Positions 1-11,458 of a stretch of 64,000 bases of DNA are shown one piece after another. Source of the stretch: Phocoena phocoena (Eukaryota > Chordata > Mammalia > Artiodactyla > Phocoenidae); the NCBI RefSeq assembly GCF_963924675.1, contig NC_089226.1:51911124-51975123 (forward strand). Direction: 5' to 3'. The notes under the pieces were generated by a model that was not told where the DNA came from, ran no database searches, and saw only the letters and a list, made by a program, of their open reading frames with translations. Each line of letters begins with the position of its first letter. Positions within the stretch are counted from its first letter, which is position 1. The position numbers were made by a program, and so were the translations under genes.

Positions 1-220
1 GGTGGTGGGTATAGTTGGGTGTTGCTCTGGTGGGCAGAACTCAGTAAAACTTTAATTCACTTGTCTGCTGATGGATGCGGCTGAGTTCCCTCCCTGTTGG
101 TTGTTTGGCCTGAGATGACCCAGCACTGGAGGCTACAGGCTCTTTGGTGGGGCTAATGGTGGATTCTGGGATGGTCATGCCAAGGAGTACTTCCCAGAAC
201 TTCTGCTGCCAGTTTCCTTG

Positions 221-736
221 TCACTGTGGTGAGCCACAGCCACACCCTGCCTCTGCAGGATACCCTCCAACACCAGCACGTGTGTCTGGTTCAGTCTCCT
301 TTTGGGTCACTGCACCTTCCCCCTTGGTCCTGATGCGCACACTGCTTTGTGCATGCCCTCCAAGAGTGGAGTCTCTGTTTCTCCCAGTCCTCTCGAAGTC
401 CTGCAATGAAATCCCACTACCCTTCAAAGTCTGATTCTCTGGGAATTCCTCCTCCCATTTCCAGGCCCCCTGATTGGCAAGCCTGATATGGGGCTCAATA
501 TTCACTCCAGTGGGTGGACTTCTGTGGTATAATTTTCCTTCAGTTTGTGAGTCACCCCCCCAGCAGTTACGAGATTTGATTTTATTGTGATTGTGCCCCT
601 CCCACCATCTCATTTTGACTTCTCCTTTGTCTTTGGATGTGGGGTATCTTTCTGGTGAGTTCCAGTGTCTTCCTTTCAATGATTGTTCAGCAGTTAGTTG
701 TGATTCTGGTGCTCTCACAGGAGGGAGTGAGAGCAC
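221..736 (-). other. 171-codon open frame within an L1 5' UTR
   Basis: An ATG about 36 bases inside the L1 start opens a 171-codon frame in the sense direction of the element. The protein is rich in Gly, Glu, Arg and Ser, with no recognised domain, signal peptide or membrane segment. It is not ORF1 or ORF2. A GC-rich UTR has few stop codons, so this may be chance, but the L1 at 4520 has a similar long sense frame near its own start. I would not call it a gene. Confidence 0.2.
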
Positions 737-749
737 GTCCTTCTACTCT

Positions 750-758
750 GCCATCTTG
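750..758 (-). promoter_or_regulatory. YY1-like site at L1 5' end
   Basis: The minus strand reads CAAGATGGC about 15 bases inside the L1 start. In human L1 a YY1 site at this position fixes the transcription start. The motif is visible; its activity in this copy is inferred. Confidence 0.5.
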
Positions 759-1002
759 AACCAATCTCCCCTAGATTGAATTTAAAAATCTGATCTTTTG
801 AACTCTCATTCAGTCTATGCAATCAGACTGAAATGAACTGTCTTCTTCAAGGGTCTAGTTGACATCTGTTGTTCATACCTGCCTAGCATTCATCTCATCT
901 TCTCTTACAGAATCCTGACTTTCCTCTAGAGAACTCCACCTCCATTCTCCATCCACATAGTTTGGATGAAGCTGACAGGCCCATAGTAGTGCCATTTAAA
1001 GC

Positions 1003-1182
1003 GATGGGCACAGGTTCCAAGCCTAGCCAATCAGAGCCTTACCCCATCCCTGACCAATGTGATTGGTTCAGGAATAGACACATGTTCCATGCCTGGCCAA
1101 TCAAAGCCTCAGCCCATCCCTGACCACCCGTGATTGGTTCAGGTATGGGCACATGACCCAATTTGGATCAGTAAGAACCAAT
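1003..1182. repeat. Tandem ~70-bp repeat carrying seven CCAAT boxes
   Basis: Two adjacent units of about 70 bases share GCCTxGCCAATCAxAGCC, CCCATCCCTGACCA and GTGATTGGTTCAGG, and a partial third unit follows. CCAAT or its complement ATTGG occurs at 1027, 1054, 1062, 1097, 1133, 1158 and 1178. The block resembles part of an ancient LTR-like dispersed repeat; a related segment seems to lie near 57560. I cannot name the family with confidence. Confidence 0.6.
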
Positions 1183-2667
1183 CCTGTGACTGGAGGAGCT
1201 TTTGGGAACAAGCAGCCCTTTGGGAGTAAGGGGATCTGAGTCATTATTACACTACTACAAAATACATGTTACAATATTGCTATTAATATTGCAGATTATT
1301 CCAATCATGGCGCACATCTTGGCTCCTTTCAGTGAAAATCTGTACACCTTTCCACACTCAAACCACAGAGCCAGTGTCATGAAAACCTGCAGCATCAGGT
1401 CTGCCTATGAATCTAATATGGTCAGTGAAGAATACTAGACTGAAAACCTGAGTTCTCTACATGACCAGAGCCCAGCCTCTCAATGCCAGAACCTGGGATA
1501 TATATCCCATGAGTATTAAATGGAAATTTTTTATGAATAGATCACCTTTCTTTATAAGCAAAATATTTTTAATAGAAGTTGACATTTTCCAGTTTGTTAT
1601 AAATTATCAGTGATGATATTTTTCAATAAGTGATATTCCCATTTATCACTGGATAGAGTCCAAATTCCTTACCACTGTACATATACATATGCACATAAAC
1701 ATATTTATATTACAGACTAATAAGTATGTGGAGACACAATAATGAACAAACATGTCCTAGGCTCTGCCTTCAGTGAGCTTCTACTCTACTGAAGTAGAAT
1801 TACATTTGGGGTGGTGGTGGGAGTGGTAAATTTGTGATTGGGGAAAACCCATGATAATATGAGATCATATAATAGGGATATCAAACCAAGATTCAGAGAT
1901 CAGGAAAGATTTTTCAAAAATAGTGACACCCGTGACACCCAGACTGATGTTAAGGATAAGTAAAAGTTAACCAGATGAACAGTGGGGGTTGGAGTATATA
2001 TGCCAAGGACTAGAGACTGTGAGACATATGATGTATTCTGAAAAGTGGAAGAAATTCAATACAATTGGGGCATAAATTAACAAGTGGATGAAAAATTACA
2101 AAGAAATAATGACAGAGCAAGGAACAGATCCCAGAGTAGCTTTGCATGAAAAAAGACAGAATTGTACACCTGGCTACTCTGTGAAAACTTCTTTCACCTT
2201 TGTGATAAATGCTCACTTGTTCCTTTATTCCGCACGGGTCCAGAGACCCAAGAGAAGACTTGGATTGATGCACCTAGAAGAACACAATTACGGCCTGTTT
2301 TTTGCATAATAGGACTGGGATGTCTTCAGCCATTTTTCACAAACCATCAAAGTGAAGAAATCTTCAAAAGCCTTTGTATAAAGAGGTTAAAAGACATTGA
2401 CAAAAATTTTGCCACCATGAAACTTCCATTCTAGTGGAGAAGATAATCAGTAAATAGACAAATACATATAAAATATAGTGTTAGATATCAATAAATATGA
2501 AGAAAATTAATGCTTGTTAACTTAAATGGAAATGATTTAAAATGGGTCCTTAGAATAAAAGTTATCCACAATTACTCTCACTTACTTTAAACCAGGAAGA
2601 TTTCTACATAGAATACTAGAATCATTCTAACTAGATCCAGCAAAGCCTAGACGATTACCTGCTAATG
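1183..2667. other. Mostly unique DNA with a faint ancient repeat
   Basis: No gene is seen. About 1630-1795 resembles the widespread old mammalian repeat whose theme runs 'gagcttctactctactgaag'. The open frames here are short and look random. Confidence 0.4.
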
Positions 2668-2674
2668 ATACATA

Positions 2675-2710
<36 letters not shown>

Positions 2711-2757
2711 TATATATAAAATCCATATACATATATGATGTGTGTATATATATAAAA
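2668..2757. repeat. (ATAC)n / (TA)n compound microsatellite
   Basis: About ten ACAT/CATA tetranucleotides run into a pure TA tract, then a short spacer and TGTGTGTATATATATA. It is probably length-variable. Confidence 0.9.
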
Positions 2758-4507
2758 TTTGCTTTACTATCCACTATCCTAATTCATGTTGCAGAGTAGA
2801 TCATATTCCATCTCCCTGACACCATGCAGATTATAAATTACTTGGATTTAAGAGGTTGAGAGTGAGAAAGAAAACACACAGCTCTTTGAGTCATTTGTAT
2901 TTTTCTAAGAAACACTTCCCATTTTACGTGAATTTATTGTGCATTAGTTATATAAGTGTATAAAATATGTGTCATATCCCAATGTAATGTGGCATGTTGC
3001 TGTATTATAATTAATAACAGAAACTTCTAAAATAAGAACTATGACAAATAGCATATAAGAAAAACTAAAAATTAACTTTTCTTTCATTCTTTTTCCTTTA
3101 ATTTTTTTCTAAAGGCAAATTAAATAATGAGGAATAAGTCTGATCAAAATGAAACTCCACTATTCACTCGTTCACTAAAGAGATACCCATTTTCCTCAAC
3201 CTGCAATCATTTCCTCTGTTTTTAATGTTACTAAAAGATAATAATTTAATCCATCTCTTGGGTTTCAAAATAAGTTACCTTCACTAGTATTGTTTCAAGG
3301 TTTAGATGCATGTGTTTTTATCCAACACTTGCACATTAAAATTTAATGATAGAATTATTGCTTATGATTCTGCACATTTCACTCTAGCTATTATAGAATA
3401 GGATGCATACATATGTTTAGAAAGCTTTGTGATATAATTCAATTACAGAAACGAAATACAGAATGCATTGTCCCCTGACCATTTATTCTACCTGAAGCCT
3501 GGGACACAGCCGTCTTAATTTTATATTTGTTCTCCAACAGCATGTATAAAAAATGCACTAATAGCTGCCACTGTCTCCACAACATCATGGTCACAGTTAA
3601 ATATTTAATGCCTCCAAGCACAAGCAGGGCATGCAGTGAGCATGAACGTGACTGTAAAACCACCGTAATGGGTTTAGATCCCTTGGGTCCCCAGTGTGCT
3701 GTGTACCGATACAGTAAAAAGAGGAAAAAGTCTCATCAAGATGCAAGTTTAAACAGGAATCTGTCCTGCCGCATCTGCTGACAAGATTAATTATAGACCT
3801 CTGAACCTGATGTGTTTTCTTAATATCTTGCATCACTTTACTAGTCTGCAGTCAAGCTGAAATATTGGGTGTGGCTTTGTATAATTCTCAATTCCAGAGT
3901 GACACCTTGCAGTATGTTTTCACTTGATAACTTAAAAGTTTTCATTGGTGATTTGCCATTATTCCTTGCATTTGTCCTTTGAAATCAGGATAATCCCTTG
4001 GCCTTAGTAACAAAACTCTGAAGGAATGCAAGAGTCCTCTCCATGAGAAAGTGCAGCCATTTTCTCTAGGGTGTATATCTTCAAATGAAAGGACAAGGCA
4101 GTAAAGGCAGTAAAAATTATTACAAGATATTTTTCCTAGTGAATCAAATAATCTTCCAAGAAAGAAAAGAAAAGAAGAGAGAGAGGAGGAAAAGAAACAA
4201 TGACAGACCCAAATAATTTTTTTTAAGTTGAAATGATGTCTTTATCAAACCCAACACATTATTTGTATTAAAAAAAGAGGTTATATCTCAAAGAAGTTTA
4301 AAGCTCAAGTTTATAGTGAGACAAAACTGAATAGGATATCAATTGGGTAAAGTTATTTAAAAAATTTTTTTTCATCTTTAGTTTCCTCATTTATAAAATG
4401 GAAAAACATAATTGTAACTTTTTAGATTTGTTATGATGTTTACAATATGATAAAGAAGGTCATTGTCACAATGCTGGGCTCAATCACGGTCACTAAATAT
4501 CAGCTTA
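2758..4507. other. Unique AT-rich DNA, no gene seen
   Basis: No interspersed repeat was recognised. A purine tract lies at 4159-4199. The part 3440-3850 is less AT-rich and free of repeats, and may be conserved non-coding DNA. Confidence 0.4.
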
Positions 4508-4519
4508 AAAATAAGTATA
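4508..4519 (+). repeat. Left target-site duplication of L1
   Basis: AAAATAAGTATA is repeated exactly at 11839-11850. The two copies define the ends of the L1 insertion. Confidence 0.9.
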
Positions 4520-4532
4520 GAGGGAGTGGCTT

Positions 4533-4543
4533 CAAGATGGCGG
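4533..4543 (+). promoter_or_regulatory. YY1 site at the L1 start
   Basis: CAAGATGGCGG, a near-perfect YY1 site, begins 13 bases into the element. In human L1 the equivalent site positions transcription initiation. Confidence 0.65.
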
Positions 4544-4602
4544 AAGAGTAAGAAGCGGAGATCAGCTTCCTCCCCACAGATACACCAGAAATACATCTAC
4601 AT

Positions 4603-5232
4603 GTGGAACAACTCCTACAGAACACCTACTGGCAGAAGACCTCAGACCTCCCCAAAGGCAAGAAACTCCCCACATACCTGGGTAGGGCAAAAGTAAAAAG
4701 AAAAAACAGAGACAGCAGAATAGGGATGGGAACTGCACCACTGGGAGGGAGCTGTGAAGGAGGAAAGGTTTCCACACACTGGGAAGCCCCTTTGCGGGTG
4801 GACACTGCAGGGGGCGGAGGGGGGGAGCTTTGGGGCTCTGGAGGAGAGCGCAGCAACAGGGGTGCGGAGGGCACAGTGGAGAGATTCCTACACAGAGGAT
4901 CAGTGCCGACCAGCACTCACCAGCCCGAGAGGCTTGTCTGCTCATCCGCTGGGGCGGGCGGGGGCCTGGGAGCTGAGGCTCGGGCTTCGGTCAGATCCCA
5001 GGGAGAAGACTGGGGTTGGCTGCGTGAACACAGCCTGAAGGGGGCTAGTGCGCCACAGCTAGCTGGGAGGGAGTCTGGGAAAAAGTCTGGAGCTGCTGAA
5101 GAGACAAGAGACTTTTTCTTGCCTCTTTGTTTCCTGGTTCGCCAGGAGAGGGGATTCAGAGCACCGCTTAAAGGAGCTCCAGAGACGGGCATGAGCCATG
5201 GCTGTCAGCGTGGACCCCAGAGACGGGCATGA
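4603..5232 (+). other. 209-codon open frame in L1 5' UTR
   Basis: This is the longest open frame in the window. It starts 83 bases into the L1, in the sense direction, and ends well before ORF1. The predicted protein is basic and rich in Gly, Ser, Arg and Glu, with no recognised domain. Low stop density in a GC-rich UTR can explain it. The similar position of a 171-codon frame in the L1 at 1-772 is the only reason to mention it. Confidence 0.2.
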
Positions 5233-6486
5233 GACGCTAAGGCTACTGCTGCAGCCACCAAGAAGCCTGGGTGCAAGCACAGGGCACTACCCACACCTCT
5301 CCTCCTGGGAGCCTGTGCAGCCCGCCACTGTCAGGATGCCGTGATCCAGGGATAACTTCCCCTGGAGAACACATGGCGCGCCTCAGGCTGGTACAACGTC
5401 CTGCTGGCCTCTGCCGCCGCAGGCTCGCCCTGCGCTCCTTACCCCTCCCGCTCCCCGGCCTGAGTGAGCCAGACCCCCGAAGCAGCGGCTCCTTTAACCC
5501 CGTCCTGTCTGAGCAAAGAACAGATGCCCTCAGGTGACCTACAGGCAGAGGCGGGGCCAAATCCAAAGCTGAGCCCCAGGAGCTGTGTGAACAAAGAGAA
5601 AGGGAAGTCTCTCCCAGCAGCCTCAGAAGCAACGGATTAAAGCTCCACAATCAACTAACTTGATGTACCCTGCATCTGTGGAATATCTGAATATACAATG
5701 AATCATCCCAAATTGAGGAGGTGGACTTGGGGAACAAGGCTATATATATATTTTTCCCCTTTTTCTCTTTTTGTGTGTGTGTGTATGCTTCTGTGTGAGA
5801 TTTTCTCTGAATAGCTTTGCTTTCACCATTTGTCCTAGGGTTCTGTCTGCCCTTTTTTTTTTTTTCTTTTTTTTACTTAAAAATTTTTTTCTTAATAATT
5901 ATTTTTAATTTGAATAACTTTGATTTTATTTTACTTATTTTATCTTCTTCTTTCTTTCTTTCTTTTTTTTTCCTTCCCTTTTATTCTGAGCTGTGTGGAG
6001 GACAGGCTCTTGGTGCTCCAGCCAGGTGTCAGGACTGTGCCACTGAGGTGGGAGAGCCAAGTTCAGGACACTGGTCCACAAGACACCTCCCAGCTCCACA
6101 TAATATCAAATGGCGAAAATCTCCCAGAGATCGTCATCTGAACACCAACACCCAGCTTCACTCAACGACCAGCAGGCTACAGTGCTGGACATCCTATGCC
6201 AAATGACTAGCAAGACAGGAACACAACCCCACCCATTAGCAGAGAGGCTGCCTAAAATCGTAAGGCCACAAACACCCTAAATCACGACACCAGATGTGGA
6301 CCTGCCCACCAGAAAGACAAGATCTGGCCTCATCCACCAGAACACAGGCACTAGTCCCATCCACCAGGAAAACTACACAACCCATTGAAGCAACCTTAGC
6401 CACTGGGGACAGACACCAAAAACAACGGAAACTATGCACCTGAAGCCTGCAAAAAAGGAGACCCCAAACACAGAAATTTAAGCAAA

Positions 6487-7372
6487 ATGAGAAGACAGAG
6501 AAACACACAGCAGATGAAGGAGCAAGGCAAAAACCCACCAGACCTAACAAATGAAGAGGAAATAGGCAGCCTACCTGAAAAAGAATTGAGAGTAATGATA
6601 GTAAAGATGATCCAAAATCTTGGGAATACAATGGAGAAGATAACAAGAAACGTTTAACAAGGACCTAGAAGAACTAAAGAGCAAGCAAACAGTGATGAAC
6701 AACACAATAAATTAAATTAAAAATTCTCTAGAAGGGATCAATAGCAGAATAACTGAGGCAGAAAAACGGATAAGTGACGTGGAAGATAAAATAGTGGAAA
6801 TAACTACTGCAGAGCAGAATAAAGAAGAAAGAATGAAAAGAATTGAGGACAGTCTCAGAGAGCTCTGGGACAACATTAAACGCACCAACATTTGAATTAT
6901 GGGGGTCCCAGAAGAAGAAGAGAAAAAGAAAGGGACTGAGAAAACATTCTAAGAGATTACAGTTGAAAACTTGGCTAATATGGGAAAGGAAATAGATCAT
7001 CAAGTCCAGCAAGCACAGAGAGTCCCATACAGGATAAATCCAAGGAGAAACACGCCAAGACACATATTAATCAAACAATCAAAAATTAAATACAAAGAAA
7101 AATATTAAAAGCAGCCAGGGAAAAGCAACAAAGAACACATAAGGGAATCCCCATAAGGTTAAGAGCTAATCTTTCATCAGAAACTCTGCAAGCCAGAGGG
7201 GAGTGGACATATTTAAAGTGATGAAGGAGAAAAACGTACAACCAAGATTACGCAGCAAGGATCTCATTAATATTTGATGGAGGAATTAAAAGCTTTACAG
7301 ACAAGCAAAAGCTAACAGAATTCAGCACCACCAAACCAGCTTTACAAAAAATGCTAAAGGAACTTCTCTGGG
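6487..7372 (+). pseudogene. L1 ORF1p remnant (RNA-binding chaperone)
   Basis: ORF1p of L1 is a trimeric RNA-binding protein: coiled coil, RRM, then C-terminal domain. The start MRRQRNTQQMKEQG at 6487 is intact. A frameshift then gives a TAA at 6655 (codon 57), and many stops and shifts follow. In other frames one can still read the coiled-coil segment and the IIGVPEEEE-type start of the RRM (near 6895), where a codon has become TGA. The end near 7372 is estimated from similarity. No functional product is possible. Confidence 0.85.
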
Positions 7373-8156
7373 CAGGAAACACAAGAGAAGGAAAAGACCT
7401 ACAATAATAAACCCAAAACAATTAAGAAAATGGAAATAGGAACATACATATCGATAATGACCTTAAATGTAAATTGACTAAATGCTCCAACCAAAAGACA
7501 TAGACTGGCTGAATGGATACAAAAACAAGTCCCGTATATATGCTGTATACAAGAGACCCACTTCAGACCTAGGGACACACACAGACTGAAAGTGAGGGGA
7601 TAGAAAAAGATATTCCATGCAAATGGAAATCAAAAGAAAGCTGCAGTAGCAATTCTCATATCAGACAAAATAGACTTTAAAACAAACACTATTACAAGAG
7701 ACAAAGAAGGAAACTACATAATGATCAAGGGATCAATCCAAGAAGAACAAAATAATTGTAAATATTTATGCACCCAACATAGGAGCACCTCAATACATAA
7801 GGCAAATACTAACAGCCATAAAAGGGGAAATTGACAGTAACACAATCATAGTAGGGGACTTTAACACCCCACTTAAACCAATGGACGGATCAGCCAAAAT
7901 GAAAATAAATAAGGAAACACAAGCTTTAAATGACACATGAAACACGATGGATTTAATTGATATTTATAGGACATTCCATCCAAAAACAACGGAATACACA
8001 TTCTTCTCAAGTGCTCATGGAACATTCTCCGGGATATATCATATCTTGGTTCACAAATCAAGCCTTGGTAAATTTAAGAAAATTGAAATCATATCAAGTA
8101 TCTTTTCTGACCCCAACGCTATGAGAATAGATATCAATTACAGGAAAAAAATCTGT

Positions 8157-8171
8157 AAGAAATACAAACCC
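8157..8171 (+). repeat. Left TSD of nested CHR SINE
   Basis: AAGAAATACAAACCC is repeated exactly at 8384-8398. Confidence 0.95.
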
Positions 8172-8383
8172 GGGCTTCCCTGGTGGCGCAGTGGTTGAGA
8201 GTCCGCCTGCCGATGCGGGGGACACGGGTTTGTGCCCCGGTCCGGGAGGGTCCCACATGCCGCGGAGCGGCTGGGCCCGTGGGCCGTGGCTGCTGGGCCT
8301 GCGCGTCCGGAGCCTGTGCTCCGCAACGGGAGAGGCCGCAGCGGTGAGAGGCCCGCGTACCGCAAAAAAAAAAAAAAAAAAAA
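8172..8383 (+). mobile_element. CHR-type SINE (tRNA-derived), nested in L1 ORF2
   Basis: The head GGCTTCCCTGGTGGCGCAGT contains the Pol III A-box-like part of the parent tRNA, and a B-box-like ACGGGTTTGTGCCCC follows. The body is GC-rich and the tail is pure A (about 20). The exact 15-bp TSD and clean tail suggest a fairly young insertion. CHR SINEs mark cetaceans and their relatives. It cuts the L1 between its endonuclease and RT regions. Confidence 0.95.
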
Positions 8384-11300
8384 AAGAAATACAAACCCAT
8401 GGAGGCTAAACAACACACTACTTAATAACCAAGAGATCACTGAAGAAATCAAAGAGGAAATCAAAAAATACCTAGAAAAGAATGACAATGAAAACACAAT
8501 GACACAAAACCTATGGGATGCAGCAAAAGCATTTCTAAGAGGGAAGTTTATAGCTATACAAGCCTACCTTAAGAAACAAGAAACATCTCAAATAAACAAC
8601 CGAACCTTACACCTAAAGCAATTAGAGAAAGAAGAACAAATAACCTCAAAAGTTAGCAGAAGGAAATAAATCATAAAGATTAAACAAGAAATAAATGAAA
8701 AAGAAATTAAGGAAACAATAGCAAAGATCACTAAAACTAAAAGCTGCTTCTTTGAGAAGATAAACAAAATTGAGAAACCATTAGCCAGACTTATCAAGAA
8801 AAAAAGGGAGAAGACTCAAATCAATAGTATTAGAAATGAAAAAGGAGAAGTAACAACTGACACTGCAGAAATACAAAGGATCATGAGAGATTACTACAAG
8901 CAAATATATGCCATTAAAATGGGCAACCTGGAAGAAATGGACAAATTCTTAGAAATGCACAACTTTTCGAGACTGAAACAGGAAGAAATAGAAAATATGA
9001 ACAGACCAATCACAAGCACTGAAATTGAAACTGTGATTAAAACTCTTCCAACAAACAAAAGCCCAGGACCAGATAGCTTCACAGGCACATTCTATCAAAC
9101 ATTTAGAGAAGAGCTAACAGCTATCCTTCTCAAACTCTTCCAAAATATAGCAGAGGGAGGAATACTCCCAAACTCATTCTACAAGGCCACCATCACCCTG
9201 ATATCAAAACCAAAGATGTCGCAAAGAAAGAAAACTACAGGCCAATATCACTGATGAACTTAGATGCAAAAATCCTCAACAAAATACTAGCAAACAGAAT
9301 CCAACAGCACATTAAAAGGATCATACATTCTGATCAAGTGGGGTTTATTCCAGGAATGCAAGGATTCTTTAATATACGCAAATCAATCAACGTGATACAC
9401 CATATTAACAAATTGAAGGAGAAAAAACGTATGATCATCTCAATAGATGCAGAGAAGGCTTTCAACAAAATTCAACACACATTTATCATAAAAACCCTCC
9501 AGAAAGTAGGCATAGAGGAAACTTTCCTCAAAATAATAAAGGCCATATATGACAAACCCACAGCCAACATCATCCTCAATGGTGAAAAACTGAAACCGTT
9601 TCCACTAACATCAGGAACAAGACAAGGTTGCCCACTCTCACCACTCGTATTCAACATAGTTTTGTAAGTTTTAGCCACAGTAATCTGAAAAGAAAAAGAA
9701 ATAAAAGGAATCCAAATTGGAAAAGAAGAACTAAAGCTGTCACTGTCTGCCAATGACATGATACTATACATGGAGAATCCTAAAGATGCTACCAGAAAAC
9801 TATTAGAGTTAATCAATGAATTTGGTAAACTAGCAGGATACAAAATTAATGCACAGAAATCTCTTGCATTCCTATACACTAATAATGAAAAATCTGAAAA
9901 TGAAATTAAGAAAACACTCTCATTTACCATTGCAACAAAATGAATAAAATATCTAGGAATAAACCTACCTAAGGGGACAAAAGACCTGTATGCAGAAAAT
10001 TATAAGACACTGATGAAGGAAATTAAAGCTGATCCAAATAGGTGGAGAGATATACCATGTTCTTGTATTGGAAGAATCAACATTGTGAAAATGACTGTAC
10101 TACCGAAAGCAATCTAGAGATTCAATGCAATCCCTATCAAACTACTAATGGCATTTTTCACAGAACTAGAAGAACAAAATTTCACAATTTGTATGGAAAC
10201 ACAAAAGACCCCGAATAGCCAAAGTAATCTTGAGAAAGAAAAACGCAGCTGGAGGAATCAGGCTCCCTGACTTAGGACTATACTGCAAGTCTACAGTAAT
10301 CAAGACAATATGGTACTGGCACAAAAACAGAAATATAGATCAATGGAACAGGATAGAAAGCCCAGAGATAAACCCACGCACGTATGGTCACCTTATCTTT
10401 GATAAAGGTGGCAAGAATATACAATGGAGAAAAGACAGCCTCTTCAATAAGTGATCTGGGAAAACTGGGCAGCTACATGTAAAATAATGAAATTAGAGCA
10501 CTCCCTAATGCCATACACAAAAGTAAAGTCAAAATGGATTAAAGACCTAAATGTAAGGCCAGACACCATCAAACTGTTAGAGGAAAACATAGGCAGAACA
10601 CTCTATGACACAAATCACAGCAAGATCCTTTTTGACCCACCTCCTAGAGAAATGGAAATAAAAACAAAAATAAACAAATGGGACCTAATGAAGCTTTTGC
10701 ACAGCAAAGAAAACCATAAATAAGAGCAAAAGACAACCCTCAGAATGGGAGAAAATATTTGCAAATGAAGCAACTGACAAAGGATTAATCTCCAAAACAT
10801 ACAAGCAACTCATGCAGCTCAATATCAAATAAAACAAACAGCCCAATCCAAAAATGGGCAGAAGACCTAAATAGACATTTCTCCAAAGAAGATATACAGA
10901 TTGCCAGCAAACACAAGGAAGAATGCTCAACATCATTAATCATTAGAGAATTGCAAATCAAAACTACAATGAGATATCATCTCACACCGTTCAGAATGGG
11001 CATCATCAAAAAATCCACAAAAATAAATGCTGGAGAGGGTGTGGTGAAAAGGGAACACTCTTGCATTGCTGGTGGGAATGTAAATTGATACAGCCACTAC
11101 GGAGAACAGTTTGGAGATTCCTTAAAAAACTAAAAATAGAACTACCATACGACCCAGCAATCCCGCTACTGGGCATATACCCTGAGAAAAATATAATTCA
11201 AAAAGAGTCATGTACCAAATGTTCATTGCAGGTCTATTTACAATATCCAGGACACGGAAGCAACCTAAGTGTCCATCAGTAGATGAATGAATAAAGATGT

Positions 11301-11458
11301 GGCACATATATACAATGGAATATTGCTCAGCCATAAAAAGGAATGAAACTGAGTTATTTGTAGTTTGGTGGATGGACCTAGAGACTGTCATACAGAGTGA
11401 AGTAAGTCAGAAAGAGAAAAACAAATACTGTATGCTAATACATATATATGGAATCTAA

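Larger units (their letters stand above)
1..772 (-). mobile_element. L1 retrotransposon, 5' UTR only (rest lies left of the window)
   Basis: Read on the minus strand, this begins at about 772 with GGAGATTGGTTCAAGATGGC, the typical start of a full-length L1 5' UTR, and continues with GC-richer UTR sequence to the window edge. ORF1 and ORF2 would lie beyond base 1. The sequence differs from the 5' UTR of the L1 at 4520, so it belongs to another, probably older, subfamily. The right end looks like a true 5' end, because unique AT-rich DNA follows at once. The TSD cannot be checked because the other end is outside the window. Confidence 0.85.
4520..6486 (+). promoter_or_regulatory. L1 5' UTR / internal promoter region
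   Basis: The first 1.1 kb is GC-rich with many CpGs, unlike anything else in the window. It is followed by a T-rich stretch (about 5840-5990) with CTTT runs. L1 5' UTRs carry the internal Pol II promoter. The length of nearly 2 kb is long compared with human L1 (about 0.9 kb). Confidence 0.8.
7457..11458 (+). pseudogene. L1 ORF2p remnant (endonuclease / reverse transcriptase)
   Basis: ORF2p nicks DNA and reverse-transcribes the L1 RNA. The start MTLNVN is followed by TGA at codon 7 (7475). The endonuclease motif QETH is readable at 7550-7561. A CHR SINE interrupts the region between endonuclease and RT. RT blocks follow: SPGPDSF near 9060; after a frameshift, [13 protein letters not shown], the SIDAEKAF block and [12 protein letters not shown] (9254-9667); then TAA at 9665. 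The catalytic FADDM block reads SANDM (9746-9760), losing one catalytic Asp. The C-terminal Cys/His segment HCWWECKL is at about 11064. The natural end is GGA-ATC-TAA at 11458. Confidence 0.93.

Noticed and set aside
2668..2757. CRISPR-like regular repeat
   Set aside because: It is a simple tetranucleotide microsatellite without spacers, in a mammalian genome.
3520..3600. Possible exon after TTGTTCTCCAACAG
   Set aside because: A good acceptor, but no matching donor at a sensible distance and no clear coding frame.
8172..8260. tRNA gene
   Set aside because: The A- and B-box-like words belong to the tRNA-derived head of a SINE; no full cloverleaf with CCA-ready acceptor stem is seen.
8134..8497. 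Several overlapping open frames of 70-145 codons on both strands
   Set aside because: They run through the CHR SINE and its A tail; the GC-rich SINE body has few stops.
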